Shown: positions 18,642-26,459 of the stretch, piece after piece
How the letters are laid out: each line of letters starts with the position of its first letter
How positions within the stretch are numbered: position 1 is the stretch's first letter
NCBI GenBank assembly: GCA_016715425.1
Contig: JADKAC010000001.1
Coordinates: 186,001-250,000 of the forward strand
Length of the DNA stretch: 64,000 nt
Origin: Bacteroidota bacterium
Lineage (GTDB): Bacteria; Bacteroidota; Bacteroidia; Chitinophagales; BACL12
Reading direction: 5' to 3'
Program-made: the position numbers and the translations under genes
The notes under the pieces: model-generated
The model's database searches: none
Told to the model about the DNA's origin: nothing
The model's input: the letters and a program-made list of their open reading frames with translations, nothing else

Positions 18642-19286
18642 ATGAAAAAAACATTTTTAGCCATTGCCGCATTTTTTATTGCATTTACAACTATCGCTCA
18701 ATCAAATGCAGAAGCTGTTAAACTTTTAAAAACAGTTACTTCAAAATATAATGGTTACAAAACCATGAGCATGGATGTAAACCTGACTATTGAAAATCTG
18801 GAATCGAAAACAAAAGAACAACGCAAAGGAAAGGCAATGTTAAAGGGAAATAAATTCAACCTGAATTTAGAAAATCAACAAGTGATTTGCGATGGAAAAA
18901 CTATTTGGGTGTATGTAAAAGATTATAATGAAGTGCAGATAAATAATTTTAATCCCAAAGAAGAAATGATTACTCCTGATCGTATTTTTAAAATTGCAGA
19001 AAAAGATTATCTGGTAATGATGGGAGAAAAGGTAAGTGAAGGTGGAAAAAGTTTACAGATAATCGAATTGACACCCAATGATAAATCACAGAGCTATAGC
19101 AAAATAAAAGTATATATAGATCCATCAGATAACTCAATTCAAAAAGGTGTTGTGTTTGATAAGAATGCTATTCATTTAACTTATGCTATCAGCAACTTTA
19201 AAGCAAATGGCGAAGTGAGCGATACAAATTTTACATTTGATAAATCAAAATATTCTGGGGTTGAAGTAATAGATCTCAGACAATAA
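18642..19286 (+). CDS. lolA: LolA-like outer-membrane lipoprotein carrier protein
   Basis: Periplasmic chaperone ferrying lipoproteins from the inner to the outer membrane. 214 residues with signal peptide 1-19 (ending TIAQ). The mature domain has the LolA pattern: an amphipathic helix with LLKTVTSKYNGYKTM, then antiparallel strands (KGKAMLKGNKFNLNL, QVICDGKTIWVYVKDYNEV). It lies directly after ftsK, the usual place in Bacteroidota, and a strong hairpin terminator follows, so it ends that transcription unit. Confidence 0.88.
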   Translation: MKKTFLAIAAFFIAFTTIAQSNAEAVKLLKTVTSKYNGYKTMSMDVNLTIENLESKTKEQRKGKAMLKGNKFNLNLENQQVICDGKTIWVYVKDYNEVQINNFNPKEEMITPDRIFKIAEKDYLVMMGEKVSEGGKSLQIIELTPNDKSQSYSKIKVYIDPSDNSIQKGVVFDKNAIHLTYAISNFKANGEVSDTNFTFDKSKYSGVEVIDLRQ

Positions 19287-19311
19287 GTTACCCCATTCTA
19301 TATATAAGAAG

Positions 19312-19344
19312 AAAACCACAAGCGCATCGCTTGTGGTTTTTTTT
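19312..19344. terminator. bidirectional Rho-independent terminator between lolA and the CotH gene
   Basis: A perfect 13-bp stem (aaaaccacaagcg / cgcttgtggtttt) with a 3-base loop (cat), followed by more T on the plus strand and preceded by A on the other side. It lies between convergent genes and suits termination in both directions. Confidence 0.92.
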
Positions 19345-19372
19345 ATAATTATTTTTTATCCAGAATATCACT

Positions 19373-22300
19373 TTATAGCTTGACTACTTGTTCAATAAAT
19401 TGTTCGCCGTTAATGGTAATCTCTACCAGATAAATTCCTGCATTTATTGTTTCCAGATTGCAATACAATGTTTGAGATCCTGTTGCAACAATTCCATCAT
19501 AAAATATTTTCACCATTGCACCTTCCAAACTTATCAGTTGAATTTTAAGTGTGGATGATTTTGGAAAATCAGATTCTATTGCTAAATAATTACTCGCCGG
19601 ATTTGGATAGATTACAATATTATCCGTAATCATCTCTTCAAGAAAAACAGGAACAGTATCTACCACTTCACATGGTTTACTTGGTGCAGAACCTGGCGAA
19701 CCTTCCAAACAAATCGTTGTCCAGTTTTCACCTGCATTCATTTTACCTAATGCATCTACAAGTTCTAAGGTATAACCTGCACCATCAGCATCAACCGGCC
19801 AGGGTGATTTATCATTGTAATACACAGATAATTGTAATCTGCCGGAGGTATCATACATTCTTATCCATTCGCCATTGCCATTCAGATTGAAATAAAATGA
19901 TGCATCATAATTTGTAACAAACGGATGTTGTGCAGTAAATTTTGAAAGTGTTTGTGCAAATACCCATCGTTCATCCGGATTTAAAATTCTTCCTTCGGGA
20001 ATTATATAAGTATGTTCATCGCCGATAGAATCATCCATAAATATCCAGTTTGAAATATCAATTGCTTCATCAGAAATATTCCATACTTCTATCCAATCAT
20101 CTGCATCTAATGTATCAGAAGAATTATAATTTATTTCACTAAAAACAAGTGGTACATCACAAGGTGTATATGGTAAACCCGGTGAGCCGCCAATGCAACC
20201 GTCAAACCAATTCAACGGATTATTTAAATCTGCTGTCGGATCATTTAATTCCAAAGTTCTGCCTTGTGCATCTGCACCTTTTGGCCAGGGTAATGAATCA
20301 AAATATTGAATTTCTACTTTTGGAAAATCTTGTTGTGTAAATAATTTTACAAAATCTGTTTCTCCCGAAAATCCAAAACCAATCGGACCGATAAAATTTG
20401 TTATCTCCGGATTTTCTGCTTTAAACAATGCAGTATCTTCCACTAACACCAATCGTTCTCCCGGCAATAAATGAATACCATCAGGAATTATAAATTCATG
20501 TAGTGGATTTGCATCCTGAATTTTCCATTTACTGATATTTACTTCTGCTTCACCATAGTTATATAATTCAATCCAATCTCCTGCATCCACACTTGCTTCC
20601 GAATTATAATTTATTTCACTAACTGTAATTTCTTCCGGCATTGCACTGCCAGTAAATACTGCTGTAAATGTGGTGTTGTAGTTTAAGTTTAAAGTTTGTC
20701 CGGGAATAGTTTCATCATCAATTAATGGATGCGAACTCCAATGCGAAAATGTATAACCGGTATTTGCTTCTGCAGTCATTGTAATAGGTACCGCTTGAAA
20801 ATACACTCCTTCCCAACCTGTATTATAAATTGTCAATGTATTTAATTGAATGCGACCAGCACCTTCAGGTTCAATTTGTAAAGTGATATCGTTTTGTTCT
20901 TCCAAATCAAAATAATCTTCTAAATGATTGCGCACTTCCGGCGTACGATATTCAAAATCGCTTCGGATTGCAGAACGATAATCTAAAAAAACATTTATCT
21001 GATCTAAAATTGGAGAGCCATCTCCCCAAGTATCTAATTGTCTTCCCATTGCAGGCATCACTTGAGCGAAAATAGAATCTTCAATTGCTAAAGTGCGCTC
21101 GGGTAAAAAAGTAGAGTTCATTAAATCTGCATAGCGATTAATAAAGTAATCATGAAACTGCGGATTCGACATCAATGTAATTATCGGACAAGTGTATTCA
21201 TTGTAATCCATCATATAACTAATCATATCCGAATAAATATTACTCCAGCCATAACCAATTCCCCATTCCAAATCTATCACTGCATATTTCCATTTATTAT
21301 CGCCACCACGATCACGATACATTTTAATATTATTCCAGGGCCAATCATAATTTCCCATCCATGTTTCAGCAATCATATAATCTGTAAATGATTTCAAATC
21401 AAGTTGTGCATCGGCAAGATTATAAAATAATGTATCCGTCGGTGTGGGATATTCATAAATAAAATCACGCATGTTATACCAACTTGTATCCGAACCTTGG
21501 AGAGTACGCAGAACTAAACCATACCAATAACTCATGCTCAATAAATCGAGATCATCTTTCTCAATTAAATTCGCTTGTTTGTATCTGCCCGGATCTAATT
21601 TTTCACGCAATTCATAAAGGCCCCAATATTCTCCATTCAGATAAACTATCACCGGCGTATATGCCATTGGATCATTGAGAGTGCCATCTAAAGTGCGTTC
21701 CATAAATGCATCTTTGTAAGGCAACACATTCCAGAAATTACTGCCGTTGCGTAAATAGAAAGTTTCATAATTCTGGACAAACCATTTACGGGGAATTAAT
21801 GGATAATTTAAAACACCATCACCATAAGAATCATTGAATGGTTCTATACGAAAACTTTTTTGTGGAAGTGATCGACTACCACCTGCACCCCCATCAATTT
21901 TAATTGCAGAATTCCATCCAAACTGTTTTATTTTATCTTCATTAAAATATTCTATGTAGCATGGTTTTTTCCAATCCAACCACCAGTAATCATAAATTCC
22001 ATTGTCGCCAAATAAATTTTCTTCATCCGTTGTAATTGAAATTACTGGTAATGAAACTGCATCCTCAATAAAGTAAGTTTCTATATGTGGTTTGCTTTGT
22101 AAATAATTTTCATCTTCATCCACACACACCGCTTTTAATGCAGTGGTTTCAAAAAGTGTAATTGCTTCCGAATAAAAATTATCATCCGTTGTTGGCGTAT
22201 TCCCGTCTGTTGTATAATATATTTCTGCAAGTGGATTCGGACATGTAATTCCAATAGTTAAACTATCATTATAAAACCCACCAATACTATCGAATGTTGG

Positions 22301-23413
22301 CATTTCCATATATCCCAGATAAGGTGTAGAAGTATTATTACTTGCATTAGGTGTTGCAATTTCAAACACAGCAAAATCTGTTGCACCATCCGTGGCTCTT
22401 CCATATGAATTATCTGTTTGCTGATTGATTACAAATACAGAATCTATCATTATTCCATCTGCATTACTCAAGAAAATAGTTTCACCTTCGGGTGCAATTT
22501 TAAAATTTGTATGTATTGCATCAAAATCAGAATTGGCATCAAACCAATCAGGGGTTGCATCAAATAATGTTGTTGAATCTGCAATACCAAATAATAAAAA
22601 TGGCTTTGCTGTCAGGTCTGTTGAGAATTCTGAATTATTATGCACTTGCACAGCAAATACATTTGTGCCTTCTACTACTAATAATTTAAAAGCTGACCAA
22701 TCCAAATAAAATTCATCAGGAGCATATCCTTGATATAATAAAGCTTCATGGTTTGTTGAAGATGCAGCATTATAATCAGGTGTTCCACTTAAGCCATCCA
22801 TTGCGAATGCAGTTCCATTTATATATGCAATAAATCCATCATCATAATCCATAAAAAAACGAGCTGCAGAAATTAATGAAGTATCGTCAATAGTAAATTC
22901 GAATCGTAAATAAACCGACATTGAAGTACTGGCAATCAAGGATGAATCATCACTATCTGCAAAACCAATACTTGCCTTTCCATTTAACCATTCTGCGCCC
23001 GTTATATAATCGGGATTCATCCAATCGCTTTCAGTTGCAGCTGTCGGAACTATATAATCATAATAAGTAAGGTCACCTGCCACAGTTTCCCAATGATTTA
23101 CAAAGCCGGTAGGTTTTCTATCTTTTCCGGAGGCATAAATCAGCAGAAAATCAGAAGGTGATAATATTATATTTGGGAAAGTCCACTTTGCTAAATCTGT
23201 TACATCATCACTCAATGCATAATTATATAAATGCATTGTATCTGTGCTTGAATTGTACAGTTCAAGCCAATCTTCATACTTGCCTTCTTCATCTGTTATT
23301 TGAGATGCATTGCGATTGCCTGCTTCATTAATTACTACTTGTGCATTTGCGTTTGATAAATAGCAAATTGATAGAAGAAGTATTAAAACAAATTTAGAGA
23401 AGACTTTTTTCAT
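19373..23413 (-). CDS. large secreted CotH-domain protein with lamin-tail domains and T9SS sorting signal
   Basis: I choose the ATG at 23413 (MKKVFSKFVLIL...NANA signal peptide), giving 1346 residues; the open frame reaches 23506 but those 31 residues are encoded by a repeat. Rough order: lamin-tail domain with WLELYN (25-130), a chitobiase-type segment (EIYYTTDGNTPTTDD, about 390-450), CotH-like kinase domain (about 465-840; PQKSFRIEP, GLYELREK, DLEWGIGYGW), a glycine/aromatic repeat domain (GYTFSHW), two further lamin-tail domains (DWIELYNYG, DWIEVWNIS), and a C-terminal type IX sorting domain (VIYPNPASNYL...GIYLVEI). It is thus an exported, probably surface-anchored protein. CotH proteins in spores phosphorylate coat proteins; kinase activity here is untested. 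Confidence 0.88.
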   Translation of the reverse strand: MKKVFSKFVLILLLSICYLSNANAQVVINEAGNRNASQITDEEGKYEDWLELYNSSTDTMHLYNYALSDDVTDLAKWTFPNIILSPSDFLLIYASGKDRKPTGFVNHWETVAGDLTYYDYIVPTAATESDWMNPDYITGAEWLNGKASIGFADSDDSSLIASTSMSVYLRFEFTIDDTSLISAARFFMDYDDGFIAYINGTAFAMDGLSGTPDYNAASSTNHEALLYQGYAPDEFYLDWSAFKLLVVEGTNVFAVQVHNNSEFSTDLTAKPFLLFGIADSTTLFDATPDWFDANSDFDAIHTNFKIAPEGETIFLSNADGIMIDSVFVINQQTDNSYGRATDGATDFAVFEIATPNASNNTSTPYLGYMEMPTFDSIGGFYNDSLTIGITCPNPLAEIYYTTDGNTPTTDDNFYSEAITLFETTALKAVCVDEDENYLQSKPHIETYFIEDAVSLPVISITTDEENLFGDNGIYDYWWLDWKKPCYIEYFNEDKIKQFGWNSAIKIDGGAGGSRSLPQKSFRIEPFNDSYGDGVLNYPLIPRKWFVQNYETFYLRNGSNFWNVLPYKDAFMERTLDGTLNDPMAYTPVIVYLNGEYWGLYELREKLDPGRYKQANLIEKDDLDLLSMSYWYGLVLRTLQGSDTSWYNMRDFIYEYPTPTDTLFYNLADAQLDLKSFTDYMIAETWMGNYDWPWNNIKMYRDRGGDNKWKYAVIDLEWGIGYGWSNIYSDMISYMMDYNEYTCPIITLMSNPQFHDYFINRYADLMNSTFLPERTLAIEDSIFAQVMPAMGRQLDTWGDGSPILDQINVFLDYRSAIRSDFEYRTPEVRNHLEDYFDLEEQNDITLQIEPEGAGRIQLNTLTIYNTGWEGVYFQAVPITMTAEANTGYTFSHWSSHPLIDDETIPGQTLNLNYNTTFTAVFTGSAMPEEITVSEINYNSEASVDAGDWIELYNYGEAEVNISKWKIQDANPLHEFIIPDGIHLLPGERLVLVEDTALFKAENPEITNFIGPIGFGFSGETDFVKLFTQQDFPKVEIQYFDSLPWPKGADAQGRTLELNDPTADLNNPLNWFDGCIGGSPGLPYTPCDVPLVFSEINYNSSDTLDADDWIEVWNISDEAIDISNWIFMDDSIGDEHTYIIPEGRILNPDERWVFAQTLSKFTAQHPFVTNYDASFYFNLNGNGEWIRMYDTSGRLQLSVYYNDKSPWPVDADGAGYTLELVDALGKMNAGENWTTICLEGSPGSAPSKPCEVVDTVPVFLEEMITDNIVIYPNPASNYLAIESDFPKSSTLKIQLISLEGAMVKIFYDGIVATGSQTLYCNLETINAGIYLVEITINGEQFIEQVVKL

Positions 23414-23451
23414 GCAATAAAAATACGAAGGGTTTTGATGTAAGTGGGAGA

Positions 23452-23528
23452 GGTGAATGAGTGCAGGGTGGAAGGCACAGGGTAAAAGGCGAAGTGTGCA
23501 GGGCAAAAAGGCAGAAGGTAAGTGGTGA
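23452..23528. repeat. degenerate array of about eleven 7-base units upstream of the CotH gene
   Basis: The stretch parses into heptamers ggtgaat, gagtgca, gggtgga, aggcaca, gggtaaa, aggcgaa, gtgtgca, gggcaaa, aaggcag, aaggtaa, gtggtga. It is much richer in G than its surroundings and sits 39 bp before the CotH start codon, inside its presumed leader or promoter zone. It resembles the heptamer arrays beside fabD in unit length but not in sequence. Confidence 0.65.
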
Positions 23529-23666
23529 GGCTATTACGTTGAGATTTTTAGTTTTCAAACTAGTATAATTTGAAAAAATTGGCGAAATAATTTAATCTGA
23601 TTTTGAAAAAGTTGCTATTTGCAAATAATAAAAATTGATTGCCTATTAAAGTAAAGGGAATATTTT

Positions 23667-24032
23667 TTAGTTGATATACATCAGTATAATCGTTATTAAT
23701 GCCGGCAAAGCTTGTATATAAAATATTCTTTTCGAAACTGAATATGCGCCATATAATCCTGCGATGGAAACACAACTTAGAAAAAATAATGCAATGCAAA
23801 AATGCCAATGCATATCTTGAATAAAAAATGTCCAGGTTAATCCTGCAGCAAGAAAACCATTATACAATCCCTGATTTGCAGCAAATGTTTTTGTCTTTGC
23901 AAACATCTCATCGGGTATCGCTCCACGAAAAGTTTTTTTACCCAAAGTTTCCCATGCAAACATTTCCATATAACAGATATAAAAATGTTCGAAGGCGATG
24001 AGTGCGATTAAGAGTTTGATTAGAATTTCCAT
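23667..24032 (-). CDS. DUF1304-family small membrane protein
   Basis: 121 residues with four hydrophobic segments (about 3-22, 52-70, 76-96, 102-119). The pattern FEHFYICYMEMFAWET near the N-terminus and ANQGLYNGFLAAGL in the second helix match DUF1304 membrane proteins. Biochemical function of this family is not known to me. It is the last gene of the minus-strand run that starts at 31559, 72 bp after the 226-residue secreted protein, so its membership of the operon is uncertain. Confidence 0.8.
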   Translation of the reverse strand: MEILIKLLIALIAFEHFYICYMEMFAWETLGKKTFRGAIPDEMFAKTKTFAANQGLYNGFLAAGLTWTFFIQDMHWHFCIALFFLSCVSIAGLYGAYSVSKRIFYIQALPALITIILMYIN

Positions 24033-24104
24033 AGTGGGTTATTTGATATTTGGATTGTAGTTAATGTAAACAGTGATGAAGCTAAAGAAATCAGTTCAAA
24101 ATAT

Positions 24105-24785
24105 TTATTTGTTTTTCACAGATACACCGTCACGCCATTTCATATACCATTTACCAAATGATTTCCACTCACTTTTAGTATTTATTTGTTGAGCGGCAAA
24201 AACCTGTCGTTGATATTCAATAGCCTGTGCAGGTGTTAGATTAAAAGTTCTTTTTGCATTACCATATAAGCCGGGTACAACAATCCAATTGCCATTAATA
24301 AAAAATAAAGTGTGTGCTGTAAAATTTGTTTTATCCGGACTGTTTAAATACACATGTATGTGATTTTCTATTCCTGCTAATTTTTGTTTTGCAGCGTTAC
24401 TGAATTGCGCATTTGCCATAGCAGATTGTGTAAGCGGCGTAAATAATACACTCATAATATTAAAGGATTCAATTGAATCTATTATGCCGTCCTTGCCATT
24501 CTCTTCCATAGTAGAAATATTATACAGAGATAGCTGCACATTATAATCCACCTTCCCCGAATCTATCCCTTTTACAATTTCAAAATGATCACTTTTATTC
24601 AATACGGTAAATTGCTCACCAGTTTCAATAACTATAATTCCCAATGAGTTGAATATGCCGCTAAAATATTCAGTCATGCCCGGCATATTAAGTAGCTTAT
24701 CCCAACTTCTATATATTTCAGTTTGAGAGTAAACGAGCACTGTGCTGTTAAGTGCAATAAGTGCAAGAAGTATATATTTTTTCAA
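24105..24785 (-). CDS. secreted protein of unknown function, end of the lipid-type operon
   Basis: 226 residues with a signal peptide (1-20, MKKYILLALIALNSTVLVYS). The region around 55-95 (GEQFTVLNKSDHFEIVKGI, KVDYNVQLSLYNI) has the feel of an SCP2/sterol-carrier-like sheet, but this is weak pattern recognition and should not be used as a name. It starts 18 bp downstream of the dolichol/phytol-kinase-like gene on the same strand, so it is probably co-transcribed. A periplasmic lipid-handling role would fit the context, as inference only. Confidence 0.6.
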   Translation of the reverse strand: MKKYILLALIALNSTVLVYSQTEIYRSWDKLLNMPGMTEYFSGIFNSLGIIVIETGEQFTVLNKSDHFEIVKGIDSGKVDYNVQLSLYNISTMEENGKDGIIDSIESFNIMSVLFTPLTQSAMANAQFSNAAKQKLAGIENHIHVYLNSPDKTNFTAHTLFFINGNWIVVPGLYGNAKRTFNLTPAQAIEYQRQVFAAQQINTKSEWKSFGKWYMKWRDGVSVKNK

Positions 24786-24803
24786 TTTATTCGCTTTAAA
24801 AAA

Positions 24804-25433
24804 TTATGCAATAGCTAATAATAAAATACCACCGGCTGCTAAAGGTACTAACAGGTTGTCTATTCCTTTTGTCGAAAACAATTCTATTCCACCTAACAGA
24901 ATAATTGCGCCAATTAAATCTATGTTTAAATTAAGTTTGAATGCAATACTAACTGCAATGGTCCCAACAATAAATGCCAGTAAGCCCGCTAACGTTTTGT
25001 GATTATATTGTAACAACACTTTTGATTTTAAATATTTTCCGGCATACTCAGCAAGTGTATCGCTCACGCCCAACACAACAAATCCAAATTGAAAAGCTTT
25101 TATGTTTTCCGGCAGAAATAATATTGCACTTATTCCTACTGCAATTGGAAACCATACCTCTCCCCAAGTAACTCGATTTACTGTATGTAATGCATGTAAT
25201 AGTTTTGTTAAATGACTCACCGTTAAGAATGCTGAAAATAAAATAGCCATTGCCACAATTTCAATTTGACTTAGATATACAGGAAGAAAAACTGTGAGAG
25301 TTGCAGAACTTACATGTATCAATTTCCGTGTATGATCCGATGGTAAATTGGCAAAGCGTTTTAATAATTCTGCAATGATAAATAGAATTGAAAAAGCTAC
25401 AGTAAAATATAAAAAGTATACGCTTATTATCAT
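24804..25433 (-). CDS. dolichol/phytol/diacylglycerol-kinase-like membrane protein (CTP-type)
   Basis: 209 residues, about seven hydrophobic helices. The motif RKLIHVSSA near residue 40, GVSDTLAEYAGKYLKSK near 120 and HKTLAGLLAFIVG near 145 match the SEC59/DGK1/VTE5 superfamily that phosphorylates polyisoprenols, phytol or diacylglycerol with CTP. Phosphatidate cytidylyltransferases are distant relatives and a possible alternative. Its start overlaps the end of the acyltransferase-like gene by 4 bases (25430-25433), so the two are translationally coupled within the putative lipid operon. Confidence 0.72.
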   Translation of the reverse strand: MIISVYFLYFTVAFSILFIIAELLKRFANLPSDHTRKLIHVSSATLTVFLPVYLSQIEIVAMAILFSAFLTVSHLTKLLHALHTVNRVTWGEVWFPIAVGISAILFLPENIKAFQFGFVVLGVSDTLAEYAGKYLKSKVLLQYNHKTLAGLLAFIVGTIAVSIAFKLNLNIDLIGAIILLGGIELFSTKGIDNLLVPLAAGGILLLAIA

Positions 25434-26458
25434 GATATAGCACTTGTTAAATTAAATTCATACACTGCATAATAACGAAATATAACTGCATCATCATGAG
25501 GCATATTTTTAACTCGGTTATCTAATTGAATGAAAGAATAAATACATTTATTTATCTGATTTTCTTTTGCCCAAAGATGTATCCATGCCACACAGGCATT
25601 GCCTAAACCATGTTTCTGAAACGCCGGATCCAATGCCAGTGTTTTTACAATTAAAGCATTATCATAATTGGTTTGGAAATATGCAAAGCCCACAAAATTA
25701 TTTTCAATAGTAATATTTAAAACAGTATTTCCCTGATGCAATTTACATTCGTTTTGATTGTAGTGAGAAAAAAATCGTTTGCAGAAAACATCGAAATTTA
25801 TGGGTTCATATCCCCAGTTATTTTGAAATATTTTTTCGGATGCATCATACATATTACGGGCAGTTTGTATCGGTATATTAGTATATGTTGTAATATCCAA
25901 TTCTTTCAATACATACTTATCTAAATATGGTTTTGATATTTTAATAAGATTATCAAAATAAGTGCGCAACCCGGACTTGTATTCTATAATTTGTGTCGGG
26001 TTGCAAGACATCACTGCTTTGTGATAATCCAAACGTTGATTAAGTTCACCCGTAAAACCGGGTTCATTATTTATGCTTTCAGAAATAAAACGATACGGGA
26101 GAAAAGTGCTGCCATTTACAGGGCCTTTTAACTTGATGTAGCCTTCCTTTTTGCAGGATTTTATAAGTGATTCAAAAAATTGTGTAATTGCATTTTCTGT
26201 TCCGCTATTTTCAAAAAAACCAAAAAATATTTCTTGAGAATTCTGCGATGGATAAATAATACATAACCCTGTGCAGAAAGAATCATTAGTTTCCATAAAT
26301 GTTTTTGTGTCTTGACGATTTGCTATCAGATTAAAACCAAGTTCCAGATATGTATTCTCTTGAGTAACATGAAAACTGTCGGAATAGATTTTTTTTCGCA
26401 ATTCAAAAAGCATCTTCAAATGCTGATGGGTTGTATTTTCTATTAGATATGTTGGCAT
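25430..26458 (-). CDS. GNAT-superfamily acyltransferase-like protein in lipid-type operon
   Basis: 342 residues from the ATG at 26458, which directly follows the upstream gene's stop. The frame is open 28 codons further, but that part overlaps the upstream gene. The N-terminal half contains GPVNGSTFLPYRF and PGFTGELNQRLDYH, reminiscent of the N-acyltransferase-like proteins found with aminolipid genes. The C-terminal half has a GNAT acyl-CoA-binding segment (VKTLALDPAFQKHGLGNACVAWIHLWA). Function inferred: transfer of an acyl group to an amine, possibly of a lipid head group. It overlaps the kinase-like gene by 4 bp. Confidence 0.62.
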   Translation of the reverse strand: MPTYLIENTTHQHLKMLFELRKKIYSDSFHVTQENTYLELGFNLIANRQDTKTFMETNDSFCTGLCIIYPSQNSQEIFFGFFENSGTENAITQFFESLIKSCKKEGYIKLKGPVNGSTFLPYRFISESINNEPGFTGELNQRLDYHKAVMSCNPTQIIEYKSGLRTYFDNLIKISKPYLDKYVLKELDITTYTNIPIQTARNMYDASEKIFQNNWGYEPINFDVFCKRFFSHYNQNECKLHQGNTVLNITIENNFVGFAYFQTNYDNALIVKTLALDPAFQKHGLGNACVAWIHLWAKENQINKCIYSFIQLDNRVKNMPHDDAVIFRYYAVYEFNLTSAIS

Positions 26459-26459
26459 A

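Noticed and set aside
23414..23506. N-terminal extension of the CotH protein
   Set aside because: The 31 extra residues are encoded mostly by the heptamer repeat and precede a textbook signal peptide starting at 23413, so translation should begin there.
23560..23808. 82-codon minus-strand frame overlapping the DUF1304 gene
   Set aside because: It overlaps the family-supported gene at 23667-24032 in another frame, and its composition (many Phe, Ile, Asn) is that of translated AT-rich non-coding DNA.
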